Shown here: piece by piece, positions 27,083 to 38,104 of the stretch | How the letters are laid out: each line of letters starts with the position of its first letter | Numbering within the stretch: position 1 is the stretch's first letter | From: PR03 sp031362725 | Lineage (GTDB): Bacteria > Myxococcota_A > UBA9160 > PR03 | DNA: 64,000 nt | Reading direction: 5' to 3' | NCBI GenBank assembly: GCA_031362725.1 | Contig: JANLTC010000229.1 | Coordinates: forward strand, 8,297 to 72,296 | Program-made: the position numbers and the translations under genes | Notes under the pieces: generated by a model | Seen by the model: only the letters and a program-made list of their open reading frames with translations | Told to the model about the DNA's origin: nothing | The model's database searches: none

Positions 27083-29808
27083 GATCTCTCCTCGCGCGGG
27101 CCGAGCTGTGGCAGCTGCATCCGGAACACCGTGCGCCCCGGCGCCGACTCGGCTGCGAGTGAGCCGCCATGCGCCGACACCACGTCGCGGCACAGTGCGA
27201 GTCCGAGTCCGAAACCGCTGCGGAAGCGGCCGACGCCCGGTTCGAAGATGTCGGCGGAGAGCTCCGGCGGAATCCCGACGCCGTCGTCCTCGATCTCGAC
27301 CGTCACCCACGAGCCGGGCGCATCGCCGCGCGTCGTGAGCGCCGTTCGCACCGACACCGCACCGCCGGGCGCCGTCGCCTTGACCGCGTTGTCGAGCACG
27401 TTCTCGACGAGCGATGCGATCCGCACCGGGTCGCCGACGAGCGGCAATCGCGCAAGCGCGTGCTCGACCGTGAAGTTCCGCTCGGAACGCAGCCGCGAGA
27501 CGCGCGCCGTTGCGTCGTCGACGAGCCGCACCAGATCCACGCGACGCAGGTCGAGCCTGCGCCCGCCGCGCGAGAGCAGGCAATCGAGTCGTCTGCCGAG
27601 TTCGTGCGTGATCGACTCGATACGCCGCAACGCCGGACGCGACGCTTCGTCGGCGGCGCCTTCGATCGACCGCGCGAGATGGCGGATCTCCTCAGTGGGC
27701 TTGCGCAGTTCATGGGCGACGCCGCGGACGAACTCCGCGCAGCGCTGCCCGGATGCGATGCGCGCCAGCTCGCGCGCCTGCTGCGCCACCTCTTGCTTCA
27801 GGCTCGCGAGCAGATGGATGCGCTCTAGAGCCACGTTCGCGAGCGCGCTGACGGCGTCGGCCTGCGGCTGCAGGTCGGCCGCGCGCTCGGCTGCGAGATC
27901 ACCGGCGGCGAGCCAGATCGAGCGCGCGGGCTCGACGTCGAGCGCGAGTCGCACGGTGTGCCGATCCCGTGGCGCCGTCGCGCGCTGCTGGGGGCGACGG
28001 CCGGTACAGCGCGCGAGAAACGTCGTCGCGGCGGCGCGTACCTGCGCGACGCGCCCCGCAGCTTGCACGCGCTCCGCAGCCTCGAGCACCGCGCTGCGAT
28101 CATCGAGCGCGCACGAAAGCGCCTCGGTGCGCGCCGCGACGTGCGATTCGAGCTGGGCGGAGGCGGCCGCGTCGCCGAGCGCGAGCGTCGCGAGCAGCGC
28201 GACGTCTTCGATCGCGCGCAGCTCTTCGGGTGCGTACGGCAGGCCGTCGCTCCGCGGTGCGATCACCACCAGCGCTGGGTGGCTCGCGCGCGCCGCGAGC
28301 GCGACGACGAGTTCAGGGCGCAGCATGTCCGGATCCTCGGAGCGCGAAGGGCGCACGATGCCGTTGCTCGGCTCGGGCTCCGCGTTGCGCCAGAGTTCCA
28401 CGCCGCGTTCGGCGAGCGTCCCGCGGCCCACGTCGTCGCTGACGAAGAACGCCTCGACGACACCAGCGCGCAGCTCCTGGCCGAGCAGCAGCGCGAGACG
28501 GCGCAGAACTTCGGCCGGGTGCCGCGCGCCTGCGAGCTCGCGGCCCGCACGCGCGAGCAGCGCTTCGGGGGCCGCCGTCGCGACGAGCCGTCCGGAGGTG
28601 AGTCGCGTCGCCACCGAGTGAAATCCCTGGTAGATCAGCGCGGTGGCGAGTGCGAGCGCCGCGCCGTGAACCGGTGCGAAGTCCCGTGCGGCGCCGGCCG
28701 CTTGCCAGGCCGCGCCGGTGGTCGTCGCGGCGAGTAGCAACGCAATCGATGCGGCCGCGACCGACACAATTCCCTGCCGGAGCCAGGTCGGCGGATCGAG
28801 CAGCCGATAGCGCACGACCGCCCAGCCGAGCGCGAGCGGTAGCGCGAGCCCGCCGAGCGCGAGCAGTGCCGATCCGCAGGGCGATGGCTGGACGCCGGCG
28901 ACGAACACCACGAGCGGCCCCGCGCCCGCCAGCACGAACGCCGCCATCGCCGCCCGCGCGCGCGCCCGCTCGACCGGCGAGAGACGACGCCCCGGAAACG
29001 CGCATGCGGCAACCAGGATCGCGCCCGACAGAAAACTCGCGGCGAGCGCGACGCGCTCCACGCCGTCGACCGCCGCCGGCTCGCGAAAGCGCAACTGCGC
29101 AACGAGCGCCGGCACGGCCCAAAGCGCGTAGGGGAGTGTCGCGAGTGCGCGCCGCCGGAAGCGCGGGACGACGACCGGAAAACGCGTCGCGAGGTGCAGC
29201 AGCGCCGCCGGCAGCGCGCACCAGGCGAGCAAGCCGAGGCGCGCGCGCAGGCTGGCTGCTCCGATCAAACCGACGTCGCGGGGCAGCACCAATCCCACCG
29301 CTGCGCCGAGGGCGGTACCGAGGCACAGCGAGACGGCGAAGAGCGGCGTCGCGACCGGGTGTTGCCCGCCGAGCACGCACGCGAGCGCGAACAGCAGCAG
29401 CACACTCGCGGCCAGAAGCACCGGCCATTGCTCGGCGAGAGCGTGAGCCGTGCGAGAGGTCGCGACGCGCAACTCCACGCTTCGCGATCCGTGCGGCCCG
29501 CGGACGTCGGCTGACACGATGTCGCCCACGTGAAGCTTCGCGACGCTGCGGAGCAACGCACTGCGATCGCGGGGCGCGACGACGCCGGTGTCGCCCGGCA
29601 ATCGCAACGCGAGCACGCGCTCGCCGGGTCGCAGCACGGCGCCGGGTGCGCCGAGCAGAACCGCGGCGAACGGGATCCGCAGCGAGGGGTCGAGCAGCTC
29701 CGCGAAGCCGAGCGCGGACCCCGAAGCGAGCCCGCGCGGATCGGGTAGCAGCACCACGAACACGACCGCGACCAGCGCGGAGCCGAGCCATGCGCGCAGT
29801 GAGCGCAT
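27079..29808 (-). CDS. Multi-pass membrane sensor histidine kinase
   Basis: A 909-residue kinase. N-terminal helix (residues about 6-24), then a periplasmic segment with PDZ-like character (GAVLRPGERVLALRLPGD ... LHVGDIVSADVRG). About seven or eight helices follow between residues 130 and 390, then a GAF-like cytoplasmic region with AERVQAAGRVAQVRAAA helices. The DHp helix has VAHELRKPTEEI (His699); ATP-binding motifs are N box ENVLDNAVKA (Asn808), G1 EDDGVGIP and G2 GFGLGLAL. It phosphorylates the response regulator whose gene overlaps its stop. Its ATG at 29808 shares a base with the exporter's stop (TGATG), so sensing is tightly tied to the exporter. Confidence 0.88.
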
Positions 29809-32081
29809 CAGCGAAGGCCCTGGTCGCGGGCGCCGACCAGCAGCGCAGCCGGCAGCAGCAGCAGGTTGCCGGCAAGCAGCAGGCCGACGCCGAGACTCGC
29901 GAGCAATCCGAAGCCGACGAGGCCGCCCCACTGCGAGAACAGCAGCACCGAGAAGCCGAGCGCCAGCACGCCGCTCGACACCAGCACCGGCTCGCCGGCT
30001 ACGCGCAGGGCGCCGTCGATGGCATCCCAGGTGCCCGCGCCCAGGCGTCGCGCGTCGGCGTAGCGAAGCGAGAGGTGGATCGTGTCGTCGACGCCGATCC
30101 CGATCAGGATCGCGCCGACCATCGTGTTGGCCGGGTCGAGACCGATTCCCGCCCAGCCCATCAGACCGAGCAGCGCGGCGACCGGTAGCGTGCTCGCGAC
30201 GATCGCCAAGGGAGCCAGCGCACCGCAGCGGCGGAACAGCACGGTCAGCGTCGTTGCCACCATCAGGAAGGCAGACGCGAAGCTCTTCCATTGCGTGTCG
30301 CGCAGTTGCGTGACGAAGCGGTCGGCGAGCACCAGGCCGCCCTCGAATGTGATCTGCGTGCCAGGCGCCGCGTCGTGTTCGAGCACCGCGAGCGCGTTCC
30401 GAACGCGCTCGACGTACGGCGCTTGCGCCGCATCGTCGAGCCAGGCCCGATCGACCGAGACGCGCGCACGCTCGCGTTCGCCGTCGACCGCGGCTTCCTT
30501 CCAGAGCCAGCGCGCGCCTTCGGTGGACGCCACCAGTGCCACCGTGCGCGGCGCGTTCGCCACGAGTTCGTCGAAACTCCCCGGCGCCCGGCCGCGATCG
30601 ACGCGATACGCGTCTTCGAGCAGATCGAGGAAGCTGAAGGTCGCGCCGGTGGTCGGCTCCGCCGCAAACAGCGCCTCGATCCGCGCGAGTAGCGCGAGCG
30701 ACGCCGCGTCGTAGATCTGCGCTCCCGCCGGCAGCGTCACGACGATCTCGGTGGTCATCGGTTTGCGAAAGTTTGCTTCGATCGCGCGCAACGAACGCAC
30801 CACGAAGGACTGCTCGCCGAAACCGAAGTCGCTGGCGTAATGCAAGCGCGGCGCTCCGGTGGCGAGAACCGCGAAGCCGCCGAGACAAGCGGTCAGGACG
30901 AAGCGGGGGTATCGCTTCACGGTGTCGCGAATCGCCGCGAGGATCTCGTCGGGCAGCGCCGACGTACGCACGCGCGAACGAGCCTTGGTGCGCCGCAAAT
31001 GGAGGACCAGCAACGCCGGCAGAACGGTGAAGGTCACCGCGTACGACAGCACGACGCCGATTGCAGCGAGACCGCCGAAGTGACGGAAGCTCGCGAGATC
31101 GCTCCACAGGAACGAGTCGAAGCCGACCGCCGTCGTGGCGGTGGTCCAGAAGCAGCCGGGCCCGACCTCGCGCGCCGCGGCAATGAGCCGGGCCGCCGGA
31201 TCGCGCTGCTCACCCCGCGCGACCGCCGTGAGCAGATGAATCGACGTCGCAACGGCGATCACCACCAGCAGCGGCGGCAGCGCCGAGAGCAGCGACGTCA
31301 GCGGCAAACCCAAAAGCGCGGCGATGCCCTGCACACTGGCCGTGACGGAGCCCACCGCGAGCACCGGCAGCAGCGCGAACCAGACGTCGCGGAACAGCAG
31401 CCACAAGAGCGCGCCCATCACCGCGAACATCAGCACCGTCAGAACCCGAGCGTCGCGTTCGAGCGTGTCCGACGACAGCACCGTCCACACCGGATCCCCC
31501 GCGACGTGCAGCTCCGCGCCGAGTTCGTCTTCGAATGGGGGCAACAGCGCCAGCACCGCGCGCACCGCTTCGCGCATCGGCCGGCTCTCGATCGATTGCA
31601 ACTCGACGACGATGCCCGCCGAGCGGCCGTCCGCCGCGAGCACGGTGCCGCGGAAGAAGCGCTGCTCCCCCGCCTTTGCAAGCAGCGCGCGCCAATCGCT
31701 CGCGAGCGTGAGCTCGTCGCCGCGGCGCTCCGCGAGCGTGCGCGTCTCGAGCGGGCCCACGACGATCGGCGTGTTCAGTGCACTCCAGGTGCGCCTCACG
31801 TTCGGTACGGCGTCGATCTTTGCTTGCAGCCGGCCGAGGAAGTCGAGCGCCCACGGTTCGGCGATCCCATCGCAGCGCGACGTCTCGCGACACCCGACGA
31901 CGACGAGCAGGTGCACGCCGCTCTCGAACTCTTCGAGGAAAGCGGCGAGCCGCCGCACTTCGGCACTGCGCGGCCCGAAGTAGGCCGCATAGCCCACCTC
32001 GCTCGGCAGACGCGATGCGGCCGCGCCGAGCAGCGCGGTCGCGACGACGCCGATTGCGACTGTGGTGCGGGGGCGCCGCAT
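29808..32081 (-). CDS. RND/MMPL-family exporter
   Basis: A 757-residue, roughly 12-helix transporter with two repeated halves: VLTVLMFAVMGALLWLLF, FALLPVLAVGSVTASVQG and SALPPLLVVIAVATSIHLL in the first; TLTVLFRRCGALAPLAIVAS, ANTMVGAILIGIGVDDTIHL (charged helix-4 equivalent) and VLVSSGVLALGFSVLLFSQW in the second. Large periplasmic loops lie between helices 1-2 and 7-8. Relatives export hopanoids, polyketide lipids or siderophores. ATG at 32081 is chosen; a TTG further upstream would add about 22 residues. It heads the five-gene overlapping operon and diverges from the sigma-54 activator. Confidence 0.85.
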   Translation of the reverse strand: MRRPRTTVAIGVVATALLGAAASRLPSEVGYAAYFGPRSAEVRRLAAFLEEFESGVHLLVVVGCRETSRCDGIAEPWALDFLGRLQAKIDAVPNVRRTWSALNTPIVVGPLETRTLAERRGDELTLASDWRALLAKAGEQRFFRGTVLAADGRSAGIVVELQSIESRPMREAVRAVLALLPPFEDELGAELHVAGDPVWTVLSSDTLERDARVLTVLMFAVMGALLWLLFRDVWFALLPVLAVGSVTASVQGIAALLGLPLTSLLSALPPLLVVIAVATSIHLLTAVARGEQRDPAARLIAAAREVGPGCFWTTATTAVGFDSFLWSDLASFRHFGGLAAIGVVLSYAVTFTVLPALLVLHLRRTKARSRVRTSALPDEILAAIRDTVKRYPRFVLTACLGGFAVLATGAPRLHYASDFGFGEQSFVVRSLRAIEANFRKPMTTEIVVTLPAGAQIYDAASLALLARIEALFAAEPTTGATFSFLDLLEDAYRVDRGRAPGSFDELVANAPRTVALVASTEGARWLWKEAAVDGERERARVSVDRAWLDDAAQAPYVERVRNALAVLEHDAAPGTQITFEGGLVLADRFVTQLRDTQWKSFASAFLMVATTLTVLFRRCGALAPLAIVASTLPVAALLGLMGWAGIGLDPANTMVGAILIGIGVDDTIHLSLRYADARRLGAGTWDAIDGALRVAGEPVLVSSGVLALGFSVLLFSQWGGLVGFGLLASLGVGLLLAGNLLLLPAALLVGARDQGLR

Positions 32082-32353
32082 GCTCGCGGCGCTGAGACCG
32101 GCGGCGAGCTGTGCGAGAGGCTGCTGCAACGGTGAACCGACCAGGTTTCGGGGGCGAACCAATCCTACGCGAGCGCGTGTCGAAGCCTGGCTAGGAAACT
32201 CCAAGGAATGCGAAAGTGTTGGAACGGGCTCGGTTTTTCGGATCGTGGTGGTTGGTCGCGGCTGGTGGCTGCGCGGCGACCCGCTGCGACCGCGCGTGGG
32301 CACGGTGGCGCCGAGAAAGCCCCCGGGCGTTGCGCCAACGCGGACTGCTGCGA

Positions 32354-32368
32354 TGGCATGCGACTTGC
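32354..32368 (+). promoter_or_regulatory. Sigma-54 (-24/-12) promoter
   Basis: TGGCATGCGACTTGC matches the sigma-54 consensus TGGCAC(G/A)N4TTGC at every invariant base, with the required ten bases between GG and GC. Transcription would begin about a dozen bases after the GC, roughly 25 bases before the ATG at 32405 of a sigma-54 activator, implying autoregulation or control by the NtrC-type regulator next door. The rest of the 323-base gap (32082-32404) holds no gene; it should include the divergent exporter promoter and activator sites, which I could not identify. Confidence 0.75.
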
Positions 32369-32404
32369 GAGCCCCTGACACACCGATCACGAGAGGGCGT
32401 CTCG

Positions 32405-33424
<1,020 letters not shown>

Positions 33425-33716
33425 GCGCTGCGAAGCGGCCCGGAACGCCGAGCCGTTCGAGCAGCCCGAAGTCGCGCCGCGACCAGAACGGATCGGGCTT
33501 GGCGACGTCGCCTACACCGAACGCAATGTGCATGGTGCAGCGCCGGATGGCAGATCACGAGGTCGAAGCTCGCATCGGCGAGCGCGAGTTTGGCGAGGTC
33601 GCCCTACTCTGCCTCGATGGGGCATACACAGCGCGTCGCGTTCGCGCGCACCGGGCGTCAAACTCGGCGCGGGCGCACGCCATGCTCCGCGCGCTCGAAC
33701 GAGATCCCGCGGCTCA
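33425..33716 (-). pseudogene. Possible methyltransferase remnant after the chain-length factor
   Basis: On the minus strand an ATG overlaps the chain-length-factor stop (ATGA) and opens MSRGISFERAEHG but stops after about 19 codons. In another frame, after a TAG, the sequence reads GDLAKLALADASFDLVICHPA then LHHAH, strongly like the post-III region of class I SAM methyltransferases, and a third frame continues FGVGDVAKPDPFWSRRDFGL and LERLGVPGRFAAL. No intact frame exists. It looks like the eroded last gene of the ketosynthase operon. Low certainty. Confidence 0.35.
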
Positions 33717-34445
33717 TGTGCGCGACCACCTCCATCGGACGCCGCTGTGGCAAATCGCGAGCGACGGCTCGTCCGAGAGCCACCAGCGCACGAACTCGAG
33801 TGCGTCGGGCCACGCGCGCGATGGCGCTGTGCCAGCTTCGTCGGGCTCGCGATCGAGGCGCAGCGCCGCGTCGCCGCAGTCGCGCGCGAGCAGCAGCGCG
33901 ACGGCGTAACCTCCACGGCACTCGTTGTGCAGGGCTTCGAACTCCTCGGGAATCGACTCGTCGCCCGCCACGAAGAGTACGCGCCCAGCGCGGCTGCGGT
34001 GCAGCATGCAGAGCGCTTCGACATAGCCGTGCACGAAACTCTCTTGCCGCGCCGATATGGAAACCGACGGCGAGCGGTTGCCGGCCCAGATCGAGAAGAG
34101 TCCCGCCTGCGTGTTGTGTACGGAATGCGAGAAGCGTGTCGGCGAGACCGGACGCGACGCGGCGATGTCGCGTAGCATCGCGACGGTAGTCGCGAAGGGT
34201 CCGTTGCGCGACCCGAACACAGTGGGCACGGTCGCGATGTGCTCCGGCGGACAGCACTGCTTCGCGACGTAGAGCATCGCGCGCGCGAGCGGATCGCAGC
34301 GGCGACGCTGGAGCGCCGGGATGAACGAGACGTCGGGCGGATCGCCGCGCTGCGGTGCAGTCGGCTGCTGCGTCCAGGCGCGCCACGCAGCTTCGTCGTC
34401 GACGCCGTGAGTCCACGCGGCCCAGCGCTCGACGACTACGCGCAT
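33714..34445 (-). CDS. Beta-ketoacyl synthase chain-length factor (aryl-polyene type)
   Basis: The 243 residues match the KS-like partner (Ketoacyl-synt_2) of aryl-polyene ketosynthases: MRVVVERWAAWTHGVDDE, FIPALQRRRCDPLARAMLY, TVPTVFGSRNGPFATTVAML, SPTRFSHSVHNTQAGLFSIW, and GRVLFVAGDESIPEEFEAL. It lacks the catalytic Cys-His-His set and should heterodimerise with the ketosynthase encoded upstream, setting polyene length. The ATG at 34445 shares a base with the ketosynthase stop (TGATG). Confidence 0.86.
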   Translation of the reverse strand: MRVVVERWAAWTHGVDDEAAWRAWTQQPTAPQRGDPPDVSFIPALQRRRCDPLARAMLYVAKQCCPPEHIATVPTVFGSRNGPFATTVAMLRDIAASRPVSPTRFSHSVHNTQAGLFSIWAGNRSPSVSISARQESFVHGYVEALCMLHRSRAGRVLFVAGDESIPEEFEALHNECRGGYAVALLLARDCGDAALRLDREPDEAGTAPSRAWPDALEFVRWWLSDEPSLAICHSGVRWRWSRT

Positions 34446-35659
34446 CACGAGCGCGCGTCGCCGAGCACGAGCGCGCAATTCGATCCGCCGAAGCCGAACG
34501 ACGTGCTCATCACCGCTGCCGGTCGTGTTGCCGTGACGCGTGTGCCGGGCTTCGTGAGTCCAATCGCAGGGAGTTCGGGATCGCGCCCGCCATCCCAGCG
34601 GTGCGGCGGGACCGCCATCGCGTCGCCGGCGCGCCGCGCGAGTAGCATCCAGCAGAATGCGGCTTCGACTGCGCCGCCGGCGCCCAGCAGATGGCCGACG
34701 AGCGGCTTCGTCGACGAGCAGGCGAGTCCGCACCCGAAGACGCGCTCGACTGCTCCACTCTCGACGGCGTCGTTCTGCGGTGTGCCGGTGCCGTGCAGGT
34801 TCAGATACGAGATCGCTTCGGGCGCGATCTGTGCATCGGCGAGCGCGGCGCGCATGCACGCCTCGGCTCCGACGCCGGCCGGCTCCGGCGCCGACATGTG
34901 ATGTGCGTCGCTCGATTCGCCGGCGCCGAGCAGGTGGACGCCGCCGCCGTCGCGCGTCACCAGGAAGAGCGCTGCGCCTTCGCCGAGCGTGAGGCCGTCG
35001 CGGTTGCGGCTCATCGGGTTGGTGATGTCGCGCGCGATCGCTTGGAGCGCGCCGAATCCTTGCGCCGTCATCTGGCACAGCGAGTCGACGCCGCCTGCGA
35101 TCACCGCGTCGCAGAGATCGAGTTCGAGCAGCGCACGCGCGGAGACGAGTGCTTTTGCGCCCGCCGAACACGCGGTCGCGATCGAGTAGTGCGGACCGCG
35201 CGCCCCAGCGATGCTGGCGACGAACTCGGTCAAGCCGCCGTGTTCGATCTGCGCCAGGTCGAAGGACTCCGAGAGATGGCCCGTGCGCGCGAGCTCGCGG
35301 AATGCGTCCTCGGCGGCCGCGATGCCAGAGGTGCTGGTGCCCACCACGACACCGATGCGGTGCGCGCCGACGCGCCGTCGCGCCACGTCGACGCCGTTCG
35401 CGATCTGCTCGTACGCCGCAAGTGCGAGCTGGTTGTTGCGGCAATCCAGATGCCGCAGCGACGCCGGCACCGCGGGCAGCGCCACCGTGACGGCGCCGAA
35501 GCGACGCACGACGGAAGGCGAGAGATCGTCGCGCTGCACGAAGCGCGATTGGTCGCCCGCAATGAGGCGCGGCCACGTCTCCTCCTGTGACGCGCCGAGG
35601 GCCGTCACGATGCCGAACTCGGCCAGCGTGCACGGCGGATGCGGCGCTGAGCGCGTCAT
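34445..35659 (-). CDS. Beta-ketoacyl-ACP synthase (aryl-polyene ketosynthase)
   Basis: The 404-residue condensing enzyme has a full catalytic triad: Cys164 in SIATACSAGAKA, His289 in LNLHGTGTPQND and His323 in KPLVGHLLGAGGA, plus the C-terminal FGFGGSNCALVLG. It condenses malonyl-ACP with the growing polyene and forms an obligate pair with the chain-length factor encoded next. ATG overlaps the ligase stop (ATGA). This is the only intact ketosynthase seen in the cluster; the two other copies (42484 and 52498) are broken. Confidence 0.93.
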   Translation of the reverse strand: MTRSAPHPPCTLAEFGIVTALGASQEETWPRLIAGDQSRFVQRDDLSPSVVRRFGAVTVALPAVPASLRHLDCRNNQLALAAYEQIANGVDVARRRVGAHRIGVVVGTSTSGIAAAEDAFRELARTGHLSESFDLAQIEHGGLTEFVASIAGARGPHYSIATACSAGAKALVSARALLELDLCDAVIAGGVDSLCQMTAQGFGALQAIARDITNPMSRNRDGLTLGEGAALFLVTRDGGGVHLLGAGESSDAHHMSAPEPAGVGAEACMRAALADAQIAPEAISYLNLHGTGTPQNDAVESGAVERVFGCGLACSSTKPLVGHLLGAGGAVEAAFCWMLLARRAGDAMAVPPHRWDGGRDPELPAIGLTKPGTRVTATRPAAVMSTSFGFGGSNCALVLGDARS

Positions 35660-37128
35660 GAGCGCGGCGCGGCTTCGCAGAGTTCGCGGCGCAGGATCTT
35701 GCCCGCCGCCGAACGCGGAAGCGCTGTAACGAACTCGAAGCGACGCGGGATTTTGTAGGAAGCGAGCCGCTCGCGCAGAAAGCTTCGCAACTCGTCTTCG
35801 CGCAGTTCACCGGGACCCATCGCGACGATGACGGCCTTCATGCGCCCTACCGTTCGAGAGTACGGAATGGGCACGACGACGACCTCGGCGACCCGCGGAT
35901 GGCACGCGAGGGCAGCTTCGATTTCGAGCGGATTCACCTTGTGACCCGCGATGTCGATCAGGAGCGCCGTTCGCCCAGAGAGCGTGAGTCGACCGGCAGC
36001 GTCGAGGCTGCCGAGATCGCCGGTGAGGAAGAAGCCGTCGCGAGTCGGCGCGCCGGGCTCGCCCAGGTATTCGCAGAGCATCGACGGCGCCGACACGGCA
36101 ACCTGTCCTTGCTGGCCCGCCGGCATGGGCTGCTCGAGTGAGGGCGTGTCGGGGTCGAGGATGCGGATCGTGACGCCGGAGAGCGGACGGCCGGCAGTGC
36201 CGGGCATGAAGTCGGCGTCGTCTGGATCGGAGTAGGTGACGGAGCCGAACTCGGTCGAACCGTAGATCTGCCCGATGGCAACGCCGACGCTGCGCCGGAA
36301 CTCCTCGAACACGCTGATCGGAAGAGGACCGCCAGCGGAGATAGCCTTGCGCAGCGAGGGCGCCGTGGTGGCACCGCGCGCGAGCACGTCGAAGAGGAAC
36401 GGGACGGCGGGCAGGATCGTGACGCCGTCGTCGCGCAAGCTGGCGCGCACCTGCGCCAGGTCGAAGCCGTCGCTGAGCTCGATCCTGCAGCCGGCCAGGA
36501 CGGCAGTCAGGAGACCTTGATCGATTCCGTAGGAGTGGTGGAGCGGGATGGCGAGCAGCATCACGTCGTTGGCGCCGACACCAATCGCACGCCAGCAGCT
36601 CTGCCCCATCGCGTCGAGCGCTTCCGCGCGGCGGCGCACGAGTCTCGGTGCGCTGGTTGTTCCCGAACTCAGCAGCAGCAAGGAGCCGTCCCGGCCCGGG
36701 GCTCCGAGGTCGCCGGGCACGCCGCGCGGCTGCAGGTCGATCAACTCGAGTGGCATTCGTGTGGGCACACATCCTGCCAGCGCATCGAGAGCAGCTGCTC
36801 CTCCGATCGCCAGCGAGGCGCCGGCGCGCTCGGCCAGATCACGCAGCTGTACCGCCGGCAGCGCCGGCGAAATCGGGATCACCCAGCCGTCGCACCAGAG
36901 TCCGGCGAGCAGCGTCACGAGCAGTTCGGCGCGATTCGCGGAGCTCACGAGCACGACCGGCGCAGCGTGCGCGTCGCGCAGCTGTCGCGCCAGCAGGCCC
37001 GAGGCGTCGCGTAGCTCGCGCCACGTGAGCGTGCGACGCGAGCCGCGCACACCCGCTTCGCGCACTGCGATTGCGTCGGGCCTCGTGCTCGCGTGGTGCA
37101 GCAGCCGTTCGAGAAGGCGTGTCTTCAT
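35656..37128 (-). CDS. Acyl-AMP ligase for the aryl starter unit
   Basis: The 490-residue ANL-superfamily enzyme shows LLLLSSGTTSAPRLVRR (A3-like loop lacking the usual Gly-Lys-Pro-Lys but with SSGTT), AIPLHHSYGIDQGLL, IGQIYGSTEFGSVTY (A5), FFLTGDLGSLDAAGRLTLSGR (A7-A8) and catalytic Lys in RSAAGKILRRELC. It likely adenylates hydroxybenzoate made by the neighbouring chorismatase and loads an ACP, as the adenylation enzyme does in xanthomonadin and aryl-polyene pathways. ATG at 37128 is 10 bases after the chorismatase stop; its stop overlaps the ketosynthase start. Confidence 0.88.
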   Translation of the reverse strand: MKTRLLERLLHHASTRPDAIAVREAGVRGSRRTLTWRELRDASGLLARQLRDAHAAPVVLVSSANRAELLVTLLAGLWCDGWVIPISPALPAVQLRDLAERAGASLAIGGAAALDALAGCVPTRMPLELIDLQPRGVPGDLGAPGRDGSLLLLSSGTTSAPRLVRRRAEALDAMGQSCWRAIGVGANDVMLLAIPLHHSYGIDQGLLTAVLAGCRIELSDGFDLAQVRASLRDDGVTILPAVPFLFDVLARGATTAPSLRKAISAGGPLPISVFEEFRRSVGVAIGQIYGSTEFGSVTYSDPDDADFMPGTAGRPLSGVTIRILDPDTPSLEQPMPAGQQGQVAVSAPSMLCEYLGEPGAPTRDGFFLTGDLGSLDAAGRLTLSGRTALLIDIAGHKVNPLEIEAALACHPRVAEVVVVPIPYSRTVGRMKAVIVAMGPGELREDELRSFLRERLASYKIPRRFEFVTALPRSAAGKILRRELCEAAPRS

Positions 37129-37138
37129 GGGTCGTGAC

Positions 37139-38104
37139 TCAGGGAGCGGCCGTCGGGATGTCGAGCACGGCGACACCCTCCGCCTCGAGTAGGAGTTCAT
37201 CCCGACACAGATCCGCCACGGCGATCTCGAGTCGCTCGAGCGCGGGGAAGCGACTGCAGAACGCCGTCGCGACCGCATCGACGTCACAGTCCCGCACGAC
37301 GTACACGCGCAGCTCACGAAACCGGGAAAGCGCCGCTTCCGATGCCAGCGACTCGCCGCTGTCGCGCGTGGTCTCACCGGAGAGCACGGCGGAGAGCGTT
37401 GCCAGGTTCGTGCAGGTCTCGCGGATCTGGGCGTGCACGTCATGGGGATGTCGCGAGCTCTCGCCAACGACGCTCGACGTGCCCGAGACCAGTGCGCAGC
37501 GTTCCCGCTGCTCCGGAAGCGGAACGGGCAGCGCCATGGCGCGCGAGAAACAAGGCGGAAGCGGGCCCCAGCGCGGCGAGTAGCGGTAGGCCGGAATCTG
37601 GCGCGGGTTCTCGACGCCGACGCCCGGAGCGCGACCAGCTAGCACGTCGATCACGAGCGACGGTTCCGTGTGTCCCACCGCGGAGGCCGCTGGGACCCGA
37701 CCGGGTAGCGCCTCGCCGAACCAGTCGCGATAGCCCTCGCAGCGTCCCGCGTTGAAGACCTGGTAGCGGTTGGCGCCGATCGTCGCGGGCTTGCGGATCT
37801 CGGGCACGAAATTCCAGAAGCGCCAAGGGAAGAGCGCCCGCTCGCGGAGCAGCCGTCCGATGCGCGTGTACACCTCGCGGACCGCCATGCGAAGCGCGTC
37901 GTCACCGAGATCTGCCGCGGGAACGACGGCCCGCAGGATCGCGACGCCCGGGGCCTCGGTGATTTCGAGCGAGTGCCGGTCGCCCCACCGCACGGGCTCG
38001 GCACGAAGATCCGTCGACAGCGCTTCCAGCCATGCCGGTCGCTGCGGGAGCTGGATCCGTACCAGTGCCGTCGCATGGGTCTGTTCCAGGCGAGCGGGCC
38101 TCAC
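37139..38104 (-). CDS. Chorismatase of the XanB2/Hyg5/FkbO family (hydroxybenzoate-forming)
   Basis: Cleaves chorismate, giving 3-hydroxybenzoate (Hyg5, XanB2) or dihydroxy acid (FkbO) plus pyruvate-derived products. The 321 residues carry family hallmarks: FPWRFWNFVPEI, GANRYQVFNAGRCEGYRDWF, ASAVGHTEPSLVIDVLAG, VENPRQIPAYRYSPRWGPLP, PCFSRAMALP, ALVSGTSSVVGESSRHP and AQIRETCTNLATL. In Xanthomonas the homologue supplies the aryl head group of xanthomonadin, which fits the ketosynthases next to it. GTG at 38104 overlaps the preceding thioesterase remnant (GTGA). Product choice (3-HBA or 4-HBA) is inferred. Confidence 0.85.
   Translation of the reverse strand: MRPARLEQTHATALVRIQLPQRPAWLEALSTDLRAEPVRWGDRHSLEITEAPGVAILRAVVPAADLGDDALRMAVREVYTRIGRLLRERALFPWRFWNFVPEIRKPATIGANRYQVFNAGRCEGYRDWFGEALPGRVPAASAVGHTEPSLVIDVLAGRAPGVGVENPRQIPAYRYSPRWGPLPPCFSRAMALPVPLPEQRERCALVSGTSSVVGESSRHPHDVHAQIRETCTNLATLSAVLSGETTRDSGESLASEAALSRFRELRVYVVRDCDVDAVATAFCSRFPALERLEIAVADLCRDELLLEAEGVAVLDIPTAAP

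Noticed and set aside
29809..31107. Minus-strand open frame extending the histidine kinase to 1342 residues
   Set aside because: The extra part is the exporter gene read in another frame; the kinase starts at ATG 29808 overlapping the exporter stop.
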